64,000 bases of DNA, from NCBI GenBank assembly GCA_002083775.1, contig MTEI01000003.1, forward strand, positions 1 to 64,000. Direction: 5' to 3'. Within the stretch, counting starts at the first letter, position 1. Each line of letters starts with the position of its first letter. Below are positions 25,942 through 33,257 of the stretch, piece by piece. The notes beneath the pieces are model-generated. The model made no database searches. It saw only the letters and a program-made list of their open reading frames with translations, and was not told the DNA's origin. The DNA is from Rhodoferax ferrireducens (lineage in GTDB: Bacteria > Pseudomonadota > Gammaproteobacteria > Burkholderiales > Burkholderiaceae_C). The translations under genes and the position numbers were made by a program.

Positions 25942-27441
25942 ATGAACGCATCTGTCCCCACCAGCGTGTTGAACGCCACGCACATTCTCAGCCAGGTCAG
26001 CGCCGCCTGGGACAACGACCTGGTGCGCCAGTTGAGCGACTACATCGCCATCCCTGCCAAGTCACCCATGTTTGACCCCGACTGGGCGCAGCACGGCTTT
26101 ATCGACACCGTGGTGCGCAACGCCTATGACTGGGTACTGGCGCAGAAAGTGGCCGGGCTGCAGGTCGAAATCATCCGCTTGCCTGGGCGCACGCCGGTGC
26201 TGTTGATTGAAGTGGCCGCCTCGCAAGGCGCTGCACAAAACAGAGCATCTAGCCCTGAAGAGACAAGGGCTACAGGCCAAACGGTTATGTTTTACGGGCA
26301 CCTGGACAAACAGCCTGAATTCACCGGTTGGCGCAGTGACCTCGGCCCGTGGAAGCCGGTATATGAAGACGGCAAGCTCTATGGCCGGGGCGGCGCCGAC
26401 GATGGTTACGCGGTGTACGCCGCCATCACTGCCATCCAGGCGCTGCACAGCCAGCAGGCGGCGCACCCGCGCATCGTCGGCCTGATCGAAACCTGCGAGG
26501 AAAGCGGCTCGTATGACCTGCTGCCCTACATCGACGCGCTCAAACCCCGGCTGGGTGATGTCGGTCTGGTGATGTGCCTGGACTCGGGCGCGGGCAATTA
26601 CGACCAGCTTTGGCTCACCAACAGCCTGCGCGGCATGGCCAGCGGTGTGCTGAAGGTAGAAGTGCTGACCGAAGGCGTGCACTCAGGCGACGCCAGCGGC
26701 CTGGTGCCGTCGAGCTTTCGCATCCTGCGGCATCTGTTGGACCGGCTGGAAGACAGCACCACCGGCCGTCTGCTGCCAGAGCAGTTCCATTGCCTGGTGC
26801 CGCCGGAGCGCATGGCGCAAGCCCAGTTGACCGCCGATATTCTGGGCGCCGAGATCTACAAACGTTTTCCCTGGGCGCATGCCGACTGCAGCGGCTCGTC
26901 GCAGAGCATGTTGCCCACCACCACCGACCCGCTGCAAGCTTTGCTGAACCGCACCTGGATGCCCACCCTGAGCGTCACCGGCGCGGAGGGCCTGCCGGAT
27001 TTGCAGAATGCCGGCAACGTGCTGCGGCCCTACACCGCGTTCAAACTCAGCTTGCGCCTGCCGCCGCTGGTGGATGCGGCGCAGGCCGTGGCGGATCTGA
27101 AAACCCTGCTGGAAGACAACGCACCGTACCAGGCCAAAGTGACGTTTGACCGCGCCGCTGGCGCTACTGGCTGGAACGCGCCCAGCAGCGCGCCGTGGTT
27201 TGAGCAGGCGGTGAACGCCGCCTCGCAAAGCTGCTTTGGCGCACCCTGCGGCTACATCGGCCAAGGCGGCACCATCCCGCTCATGAACATGTTGTCCACA
27301 GGTTTTCCCAAGGCGCAGATGATGGTGTGTGGGGTGCTTGGGCCCAAGAGCAACGCGCATGGACCAAACGAGTTTTTGCACGTGCCGTACGCCAAAAAAC
27401 TCACTGCGGCGGTGGCGCAGGTGATAGCGGCGGCGGCCTAG
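25942..27441 (+). CDS. M20 family metallopeptidase with repeat-derived insert
   Basis: 499 residues, zinc-dependent M20 exopeptidase/dipeptidase. Metal-site segments are present: MFYGHLDKQPEF (His, Asp), GRGGADDGYA (bridging Asp), ETCEESGS (Glu pair), MCLDSG and the late GPNEFLHV (His). It is probably a cytosolic dipeptidase. Residues ~98-113, just before the first metal motif, are encoded by an in-frame copy of the intergenic palindrome (26236-26283), so the repeat has been tolerated as a loop. A decayed second copy of its last 65 codons lies at 28.5 kb. Confidence 0.92.
   Translation: MNASVPTSVLNATHILSQVSAAWDNDLVRQLSDYIAIPAKSPMFDPDWAQHGFIDTVVRNAYDWVLAQKVAGLQVEIIRLPGRTPVLLIEVAASQGAAQNRASSPEETRATGQTVMFYGHLDKQPEFTGWRSDLGPWKPVYEDGKLYGRGGADDGYAVYAAITAIQALHSQQAAHPRIVGLIETCEESGSYDLLPYIDALKPRLGDVGLVMCLDSGAGNYDQLWLTNSLRGMASGVLKVEVLTEGVHSGDASGLVPSSFRILRHLLDRLEDSTTGRLLPEQFHCLVPPERMAQAQLTADILGAEIYKRFPWAHADCSGSSQSMLPTTTDPLQALLNRTWMPTLSVTGAEGLPDLQNAGNVLRPYTAFKLSLRLPPLVDAAQAVADLKTLLEDNAPYQAKVTFDRAAGATGWNAPSSAPWFEQAVNAASQSCFGAPCGYIGQGGTIPLMNMLSTGFPKAQMMVCGVLGPKSNAHGPNEFLHVPYAKKLTAAVAQVIAAAA
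26236..26283. repeat. CTAG palindrome inside the M20 coding region
   Basis: GCATCTAGCCCTGAAG and AAGGGCTACAGGCCAAA match the two arms of the intergenic repeat. The reading frame stays open through it. Confidence 0.7.
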
Positions 27442-27455
27442 GTTGGAGATACATC

Positions 27456-27496
27456 GGGCCTCTAGTCCCTGTCAGGAAAACGTCAATAGCTATTTA
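27456..27496. repeat. CTAG intergenic palindrome, copy 5 (degenerate)
   Basis: GGGCCTCTAGTCCCTG followed by AATAGCTATTT; the second arm is largely lost. It lies downstream of the M20 gene. Confidence 0.55.
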
Positions 27497-27560
27497 AGTT
27501 GTAGCGTTTTGTGCGTGCTTTGGCATTACTGGGTTTTTGGTTGCGGTGGGCTTGCTTTAC

Positions 27561-27580
27561 GGTTTGCCAGCTAGCTGGTA
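27561..27580. promoter_or_regulatory. Candidate TA operator palindrome
   Basis: TTTGCCAGCTAGCTGGTAAA is a near-perfect palindrome (TTTRCCAGC / GCTGGYAAA) ending about 10 bases before the antitoxin ATG, where an RHH autorepressor would be expected to bind. Confidence 0.65.
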
Positions 27581-27590
27581 AACTGGTTTC

Positions 27591-27896
27591 ATGAAAACCA
27601 CGCTTGACTTACCCGACGACTTGATGCGCGAGGCCAAGTTACGCGCCCTGATCCAGGGGCGCACCCTGCGCGATCTGGTGGCTGATTTCATTCGACAGGG
27701 GCTGGGGCTGGCGGCACCCAAAGCGCCCCCCAACCCACCTCCCGATTCACTGGTGACGATCGGTGCCAACGGCCTGCCGGTGATCCGGTGTGGCATGGAT
27801 GCTCCGGCCACACGCATGAGCGTCTCAGAGTTGCTTGTGCTGGAGCAACAGACGCAAACCCAGGAAGATATGCGCCGTGCCGACCTGCCTGTTTGA
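27591..27896 (+). CDS. RHH/VapB-type antitoxin
   Basis: 101 residues. The N-terminus MKTTLDLPDDLMREAKLRAL followed by QGRTLRDLVADFI is the ribbon-helix-helix DNA-binding pattern of VapB-like antitoxins. The C-terminal half is flexible and polar, as expected for a toxin-binding tail. The PIN-domain toxin gene overlaps its end by 20 bases. It should repress its own promoter; a short AT-rich stretch with a partial inverted repeat (TTTGCCAGCTAGCTGGTAAA, ~27561) lies just upstream and is a candidate operator. Confidence 0.88.
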   Translation: MKTTLDLPDDLMREAKLRALIQGRTLRDLVADFIRQGLGLAAPKAPPNPPPDSLVTIGANGLPVIRCGMDAPATRMSVSELLVLEQQTQTQEDMRRADLPV

Positions 27897-28326
27897 TACC
27901 AACATCTGGTTGGCCGTCCTGTTCACAAGCCACCCGGCCCACCAGCGCGCCCAGCAAGCCTTGCAGCAGGCCACCCCGGCGGAACCAGCAGTGTTTTGTC
28001 GCGCTACGCAGCAGAGTTTTTTGCGCCTGGCTTCCACTCCTGCCGTTTTGAACGTTTACGGTGCTGTTGGCCTGACCAGCCGCGACGCCTTGCTGGCGCT
28101 GGATGCGCTGCAGTCGCTGCCTCAAGTCGTGGTGCGCGACGAGCCGCCGGGGGTGTTCGCCTTGTGGCGCCACGCAGCGGCCTTGCCAAGCGCTTCGCCC
28201 AAGGTGTGGATGGATGCCTATTTGGCAGCGTTTGCGGTGTGCGCTGGTTGGCGACTTGTGACGTTGGACCGTGACTTCAACAACTTTGTGCCGCTGGGTC
28301 TGGACCTGCAGATGCTGGCAGGCTGA
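27877..28326 (+). CDS. PIN-domain (VapC-like) toxin
   Basis: 149 residues. The PIN acidic residues are visible: LFDTNIWLA at the start, the central Glu/Asp region, and WMDAYLAAFA and TLDRDF near the end. PIN toxins are Mg2+-dependent RNases, often cleaving tRNA. I use GTG 27877, which has AGGAAG about ten bases upstream and gives the typical start VPTCLFDTN; the longer TTG reading has no PIN homology. The 20-base overlap with the antitoxin gene indicates co-translation. Confidence 0.88.
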   Translation: MPTCLFDTNIWLAVLFTSHPAHQRAQQALQQATPAEPAVFCRATQQSFLRLASTPAVLNVYGAVGLTSRDALLALDALQSLPQVVVRDEPPGVFALWRHAAALPSASPKVWMDAYLAAFAVCAGWRLVTLDRDFNNFVPLGLDLQMLAG

Positions 28327-28347
28327 TGCCAGCAGCTGCAAACGTTA

Positions 28348-28400
28348 CATGCTATTTATGTCTTTAGCCATTATCCAAAAAGGGCTGACTGCTATCTAAT
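28348..28400. repeat. CTAG intergenic palindrome, copy 6 (degenerate)
   Basis: GCTATTTATGTCTTTAGCC and AAAAAGGGCTGACTGCTATC. It lies in the 506-base gap 28327-28832, which otherwise holds two pseudogene fragments and the fibre-operon promoter region. Confidence 0.6.
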
Positions 28401-28434
28401 CAATACCACCGGGGAGCATCATCGCCGGGCTGGC

Positions 28435-28497
28435 TCAGGCCACTTCCACCCGGTTGCGCCCGGCGCGTTTGGCGCGGTAAAGCGCCTGGTCTGCGGC
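28435..28497 (-). pseudogene. Fragment of a diguanylate cyclase 3' end
   Basis: Encodes on the minus strand the last ~20 residues of a GGDEF protein (ADQALYRAKRAGRNRVEVA), identical in protein to the end of the MASE2 diguanylate cyclase at 32088 and nearly identical in DNA. It is cut off at CTGCGGCT (28491-28498), where M20-derived sequence begins. Confidence 0.85.
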
Positions 28498-28686
28498 TAC
28501 ATTGGTCAGGGCCGCACCATTCCGCTCACGAACCTGTTGTCCACAGCTTTTCCCAGGGCGCAAATGATGGTGTGTGGGTTGCTTGGGCCCAAGAGCAACT
28601 TGCATGGACCCAACGAGTTTTAGCACGTGCCGTAGGCCAAAAAACTGACCGCAGCGGTGGCGCAGGTGCTGGCGGCGGTGGCCTGA
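28491..28686 (+). pseudogene. Fragment of the M20 peptidase 3' end
   Basis: Closely similar to 27246-27441, the last 65 codons of the M20 gene, but with two in-frame stops (TAG at 28621 and 28633) and an altered final stop codon. It joins the cyclase fragment at an eight-base identity, CTGCGGCT, present in both parent genes. Confidence 0.88.
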
Positions 28687-28735
28687 ATGCCAGGAGCCCA
28701 AAATTGGCAGGCCCAACTGCTTCAACCAATCTTCT

Positions 28736-28749
28736 TTGACATAAATCAA
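28736..28749. promoter_or_regulatory. FNR/Anr-like box and possible -35 of the fibre operon
   Basis: TTGACATAAATCAA differs from the FNR/Anr consensus TTGAT-N4-ATCAA at one base. The same TTGACA could instead be a sigma70 -35 element, with TGTTAC 16 bases later as -10. It is 84 bases upstream of the fibre-protein start. A CTCAAGC/GCTTGAG hairpin (28780-28799) follows in the leader. Confidence 0.5.
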
Positions 28750-28832
28750 AACTTTTGTGTTACGGTCGATACTTCAGGCCTCAAGCTTGTGTGCTTGAGA
28801 CGTCCATCGACTTCTTGTGAGGAGATTGCGCC

Positions 28833-30224
28833 ATGATGTTCCGACTTTCCAGCTTGTCTGTTGGCTTGTTGCTGGTGCCCGCTTCCGTTGCGCTGGCCCA
28901 GCTCAAGGATGGTGTTTCCAACACGCAGTTGCTGACGGAAAGAACTGGTGTGTCGAGAATTGTGGCACCGCCTGTTGCCCCAACTTCACCGGTCAATTCG
29001 GGTATTTCAAATCTCACCACTAGTGGCAGTTTGACAGGCAGCGTGACGCAATCCAGCGCGGGCTCTGGTGGCGGCGACCAAAATCTTTCGATTGCCGGGT
29101 CCGAAGGCGAATCAACAGGTAACAATGTGTCTTTGCGCGGTGCGGTTTCGGCGCCGGTTGATCAAATACGGCAAGGCAACGGCACCACCCAACAAACTAT
29201 CGGCGTGGGTAGTTTGACGGGTTCCAATGTCGGCACCGCCAGCACAGATGGACGTATCAGCGGACCTGGTGTCAACCAAAGCAGCGGAAGCCTCGGCGCC
29301 CAGACCATTGGCGTAGCCAACATCAATGGATCTCAAGCCACCACGGTCAACACACGTGGCGCAATCACAGGTGCCGTCACCCAGATTCAGAACTCTTCCG
29401 CCATTGGTGCTAGGCAATCTTTGACCGCTGGCTCTGTAACAAATGTGGATGCGGCCGGCAGTGTGTCGACCAATGGCATTATTGCCGCCACCGTGAACCA
29501 AACAAGTTCGACGTCCCGGCAGTCACAAACCGTGGATGTCGGTAGCGTCATTGGCGGCAGTCCCGGAGTGGCAATAACAAATGCAACGCTGAGCGGCTCG
29601 GTCACACAGACTTCTCAAGGGTCATTCGGGTCTAGAAACAGTCAAAACATTCAAATTGGCAGCGTACAGAATTCCAGTGGCACTGCGAACACCTCAGCCA
29701 GTAGTTCGGGGGCCATCACCCAAAACCAGAACTCGGGGGGTAACGGCGAATCAGCCCAAAACATTCGAATTGGCAGCGTGGAGGGCTCCAGTGGTAATGC
29801 GACTACCGGAGCCTTCAGTTCTGGAAACATTACCCAAAGTCAGTTTGGAGTCACCTCCTCAGATCAAAACATTTCGGTCGGCAGCGTGGAGCGCACCACC
29901 AACCAGACGAACACCAATGTGGTTACCACCAACGACATCAGCCAAGCGGCATCAACTGGCAATGGAAACTCTCAAACGGTGAATGTTGGCAGCGCCCAGA
30001 ACACTGGCGCAGTTGTAAGCACTCATGTGCTGGTTACAGGCAAATTGATACAAACGGCATCTCAAGCCCAAGGCACCGCACAAACCATCAATTTGGGCAG
30101 TGTGCGCGACGTGGCTGGCGGCAACATCACAACCAACACACAAGTTAGCGGCGACATCACACAAAGTACCACCGGTACCGGGCAGCGACAAAAGGTCATT
30201 GTTGGTGGCGTTGAAGGGCGCTGA
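28833..30224 (+). CDS. Secreted curli-like repeat protein, predicted fibre subunit
   Basis: 463 residues. A signal peptide (LSVGLLLVPASVALAQ) is followed by ~30 unique residues and then eleven tandem imperfect repeats of ~36-38 residues, running to the last residue. Each repeat has two short strands, SGxITQ and QxIxVGSV, joined by Ser/Thr/Gly/Asn/Gln-rich loops, with almost no charge and no cysteine. This resembles curli CsgA and other functional-amyloid or beta-solenoid subunits in design, though repeat length and motif differ. The ribosome site is GAGGAG. One base separates it from a small secreted protein, then a CsgG-like lipoprotein follows, so export through a CsgG-type pore is the best guess. 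No known family is recognised. Confidence 0.85.
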   Translation: MMFRLSSLSVGLLLVPASVALAQLKDGVSNTQLLTERTGVSRIVAPPVAPTSPVNSGISNLTTSGSLTGSVTQSSAGSGGGDQNLSIAGSEGESTGNNVSLRGAVSAPVDQIRQGNGTTQQTIGVGSLTGSNVGTASTDGRISGPGVNQSSGSLGAQTIGVANINGSQATTVNTRGAITGAVTQIQNSSAIGARQSLTAGSVTNVDAAGSVSTNGIIAATVNQTSSTSRQSQTVDVGSVIGGSPGVAITNATLSGSVTQTSQGSFGSRNSQNIQIGSVQNSSGTANTSASSSGAITQNQNSGGNGESAQNIRIGSVEGSSGNATTGAFSSGNITQSQFGVTSSDQNISVGSVERTTNQTNTNVVTTNDISQAASTGNGNSQTVNVGSAQNTGAVVSTHVLVTGKLIQTASQAQGTAQTINLGSVRDVAGGNITTNTQVSGDITQSTTGTGQRQKVIVGGVEGR

Positions 30225-30225
30225 A

Positions 30226-30567
30226 ATGCAAACTAACCTTGCGCGATACTTTCTGTGCGGTGTGAGCCTTATCACTGGAGTGGTGACAGCCCAAGCGGGT
30301 TCAGCCGATATTGGCGACAACGTCAACGCCCGCATCGCCCGCGCCAAAAGCGAGCAAGCAGCGCTTGCATCCGAGCGTGCGCGCAGCAAGTTGGCCGACA
30401 GCGAGCCTGGTGCGTCGGACACGGGCGTGAAAACCTTAGGCGATGGTTGCACCATCGCCATTGGCAATGTGTTTGAAGACAACAAAAAAATCGGCACCTC
30501 GGCGCGCCGCGAAACCACCGTGATCGTCACCGGCGACATCATCCAGACCGGCAACAACTGCCGCTAA
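30226..30567 (+). CDS. Small secreted partner of the fibre protein
   Basis: 113 residues. A signal peptide (YFLCGVSLITGVVTAQAGS) is followed by a charged, helical middle (NARIARAKSEQAALASERAR) and a C-terminal module from DGCTIAIGNV to the end. That module contains VTGDIIQTGNN, which matches the SGDITQ strand of the neighbouring fibre repeats, and two cysteines that could bridge. By analogy with CsgB or HfaA it may nucleate or anchor the fibre; this is inference. It begins one base after the fibre stop and is followed by the CsgG-like gene after 20 bases. Confidence 0.8.
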   Translation: MQTNLARYFLCGVSLITGVVTAQAGSADIGDNVNARIARAKSEQAALASERARSKLADSEPGASDTGVKTLGDGCTIAIGNVFEDNKKIGTSARRETTVIVTGDIIQTGNNCR

Positions 30568-30587
30568 ACCACCCACCTGCTTTTGCC

Positions 30588-32087
30588 ATGACACAGTCCA
30601 GACTTGTTTTGCTGGCGACACTTGTTGTCACCGCCTGTGCACCTTTGCCACCCAAGGCGGCTGATGCCCAAGCGGCCCTGAAGCCGCCTGCCACACCAGT
30701 CCAGCGCAACGTGACCAACTTTTCCGATGCCTTGCGGTGCATGGACAAGCTCTACATTGATTACGGCGCGCGTGACGTCAGCGTGGTGCTGGAGGATTTG
30801 TCTGACTCAACCAAGAAGGTCAGTGCCGGCACGCGTGACATGATGATGTCGGCGCTCTCAGACCAAAGCCGACGCAGCCGCGCCATTGACGTGATCGCGT
30901 TTGGCCAGGACGCCAACAATGCCGTGGCCTTCATGGCCAACGCACAAAAGCGCAGCGCCTTTGCGGTGGTGCCTCGCTTTAACCTGCGGGGCTCCATCAC
31001 GCAGATGGATGAAGGTGTGATCAAGCGCCAGTCAGACGGCGGTGTGTCGCTGGGTAGTCTGTTCGGAATCGGCGGGTCTACCAGCCGTCAATTCAGTGTG
31101 ATGGGGCTTGACGTGGCCATGGTGGATACCGCCCGGCTGGCACTTATTCCGGGGGTGGTCTCCAAAAACCTCACCTCCATCACCAAAGAGGGTGATGCGC
31201 TGGACGCCCAAGCTACGTTGACCAAGGTGGGTATCAACTTCAGCACCTCGCTGCAACGCTCAGAGGGCACCGCGCAGGCCCTGCGCAACATGGTGGAGCT
31301 GTCTTCGGTAGAGTTGATGGGCCGGTTGCTCAAATTGCCTTACTGGTCCTGCCTGGGCGCAAACGCCAGTACCCCAGAGATTGCCGAAGAGATTGAGGAT
31401 TGGTTCATCGGCATGGACCGTGGCGGTGAATTGACCGCCTATTTCCAGACCCAGTTGCGTAACCGGGGATTTTTTGATGGCCCGGCCAACGGGGTAGTGA
31501 CACCGGCGCTGCTGCAGGCCGTGGCAGCCTACCGTTCGGCGTCAGGCATGGGCAACGGCTCGGTGGTCGATCTGGCGTTTTTCACGCAATTTTTGAGTGG
31601 TCCGTTTCCTGCGCGACCTGAACAGCCTTTTCGGGACGTGCCCCCGCCGCCTGCGGCAGCAAGTCCTGCTGCACCCAGAGTCGGGCTGAGTTTGCAGCCC
31701 TTGGCCAGCGCTGCAGCGGCTGATGGTTTGTCATTCCAGGTGAAGACGAGCGCGCCAGCTTATGTGTACTGCTATGCACAGGCACCCAATGGCAAATTGC
31801 AACGGATTTTCCCCAACCGTTTTGTGAGTGATCCCAGGGTGGAGCCCGCTGTTCCGCTGGTGTTACCCGGCAAACAGGGCTTCAAGCTTTTGCCAACCGA
31901 GGCAGACAGCGTGCCTGTCGCTTGTTTCGCTGCGCCGCGTGAGATTTACAACGACATACCTGCCGCCTTGCGTTGGGGCGACTTTCAGGATCTGAAAGCC
32001 ATCAAGGGGTTTGGCGACGTTCAAACCTTGCTGGAAGCGGTGGCACGCGAACCTATTGGGGCCGCCAGTTTGGTGCTCAAAAAGTAA
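30588..32087 (+). CDS. CsgG-like outer-membrane lipoprotein with PG-binding-like and DUF4384-like domains
   Basis: 499 residues. Lipobox VVTAC (Cys17). Residues ~35-270 fit the CsgG/HfaB pore fold, including RSRAIDVIAFG, VVPRFNLRGSITQMDEG and the VAMVDTARLALIPGV segment. Residues ~280-340 (FQTQLRNRGFFDGPANGVVTP) resemble a peptidoglycan-binding-type repeat, and ~370-499 (VKTSAPAYVYCYAQAPNG, then IFPNR) resemble DUF4384. Classical CsgG is ~275 residues, so the two C-terminal domains are an added feature. Predicted role: outer-membrane secretion channel for the two upstream proteins. Its stop codon abuts the stop of a convergent diguanylate cyclase. Confidence 0.85.
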   Translation: MTQSRLVLLATLVVTACAPLPPKAADAQAALKPPATPVQRNVTNFSDALRCMDKLYIDYGARDVSVVLEDLSDSTKKVSAGTRDMMMSALSDQSRRSRAIDVIAFGQDANNAVAFMANAQKRSAFAVVPRFNLRGSITQMDEGVIKRQSDGGVSLGSLFGIGGSTSRQFSVMGLDVAMVDTARLALIPGVVSKNLTSITKEGDALDAQATLTKVGINFSTSLQRSEGTAQALRNMVELSSVELMGRLLKLPYWSCLGANASTPEIAEEIEDWFIGMDRGGELTAYFQTQLRNRGFFDGPANGVVTPALLQAVAAYRSASGMGNGSVVDLAFFTQFLSGPFPARPEQPFRDVPPPPAAASPAAPRVGLSLQPLASAAAADGLSFQVKTSAPAYVYCYAQAPNGKLQRIFPNRFVSDPRVEPAVPLVLPGKQGFKLLPTEADSVPVACFAAPREIYNDIPAALRWGDFQDLKAIKGFGDVQTLLEAVAREPIGAASLVLKK

Positions 32088-33200
32088 TTACGCTACTTCC
32101 ACCCGGTTGCGCCCGGCGCGTTTGGCGCGGTACAGCGCCTGGTCTGCGGCTTCAATCAGGCTCTCAAACGTCACCCCGTGGTCGGCAAAGGTGGCCACGC
32201 CAATGGACAGCGTCGCCGTGACTTGGCTGGCACCCGCTGTCAATGGGCTGGCGGCATAGCGCTCGCGCAGTTCCTCGGCCACCTCTTTGGCTACCCCGGC
32301 ATCCGCTGGCAACAACACCAGCAAGAACTCTTCACCGCCGTAGCGGAACAACAGGTCGCTGGCGCGGGTGCGCTCGGCCAGCAGCCGCGCGGTTGCGCGC
32401 AGTACATCGTCGCCCGTCTGGTGCCCGTGGGTGTCGTTGATGCGCTTGAAATGGTCGATGTCGATCATCAGCAGGCTCAAGGGCTGCCCGTCGCGCGCGC
32501 AGCGCGCCAGTTCGTGCGCCATCAGGTCGCCCAGGTGGCGGCGGTTGAACAGGCCGGTGAGGGCGTCGCGTCGGGCCTGGTCGCGCAACTCGGCCTGCAG
32601 GCTCTGGATTTCAGTCAACTGCTGCTGCAGCGCCTGCTCGTTGGCGCGGAGCTGCTGCTTGGTGTCAAACAGCCGCATCGACCGGCGCTGGCTGTCCAGC
32701 GCAATGGAAGACTGGTACAACAAGATGGCAACAATGGCCAGCGTGGTCACCAGCGGCTCGGTCTGCAGTGCCACGGTCCAGCCGGTGACCAGCCCTGCCA
32801 GCCCACAGCCCAATACAAACAGCGTCAAAGCCTGCCGCAAACCCCGTCTGCCCAAGTACAGGGTCAGGTTCTGGCTGGTGGCGGTGAGCAGCACAAAGCC
32901 AATCCATAGCGGAAAGTGCAGCGCCGCCAGCCAGGCGCCAAAGCTCAGCGCGTCCAGTTGCATGTGGCGAATTTCGGCTTCAAACGGGTCGGCAGCCCGG
33001 CTGGCCAGCCAAAAAGCGACCTGCGGGTACACCACAAACTGCGACACCATTGCCAGCCAGAGCCAGGGGCCGTGGTTCTGTTGCGCCATGTGCAGGCCCA
33101 AAATCACCAGCAGCATGGCAAAACCGCCGGTGCGGTTGCGGCGGTTGACGCGCAACGCCCAGTGCATCTTGCGCTTTGAGGTGCCGGGTGGGGCAGACAT
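32088..33200 (-). CDS. MASE2-GGDEF diguanylate cyclase
   Basis: 370 residues. The N-terminal ~165 residues form about six helices with the MASE2 pattern (RNRTGGFAMLLVILG, then AEIRHMQLDALSFGAWLA), as in E. coli DgcC/AdrA. A coiled-coil linker leads to the GGDEF domain. The active site is GGEEF, with an RASD inhibitory site five residues before it. In enterics DgcC promotes the biofilm matrix alongside curli. Here the gene is convergent with a predicted fibre operon with no bases between the two stops. A 20-residue fragment of the same C-terminus exists at 28.4 kb. Confidence 0.92.
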   Translation of the reverse strand: MSAPPGTSKRKMHWALRVNRRNRTGGFAMLLVILGLHMAQQNHGPWLWLAMVSQFVVYPQVAFWLASRAADPFEAEIRHMQLDALSFGAWLAALHFPLWIGFVLLTATSQNLTLYLGRRGLRQALTLFVLGCGLAGLVTGWTVALQTEPLVTTLAIVAILLYQSSIALDSQRRSMRLFDTKQQLRANEQALQQQLTEIQSLQAELRDQARRDALTGLFNRRHLGDLMAHELARCARDGQPLSLLMIDIDHFKRINDTHGHQTGDDVLRATARLLAERTRASDLLFRYGGEEFLLVLLPADAGVAKEVAEELRERYAASPLTAGASQVTATLSIGVATFADHGVTFESLIEAADQALYRAKRAGRNRVEVA

Positions 33201-33257
33201 GATGTGGCAGGCCCGGTTGGCGTCAGGTGTTTGGCGGTACGAGCTGTGCCGCTGACG

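Noticed and set aside
28833..30224. Repeat array read as a CRISPR or DNA tandem repeat
   Set aside because: The repeats are conserved at protein level and diverged in DNA, in one open frame with a signal peptide; there are no uniform spacers.
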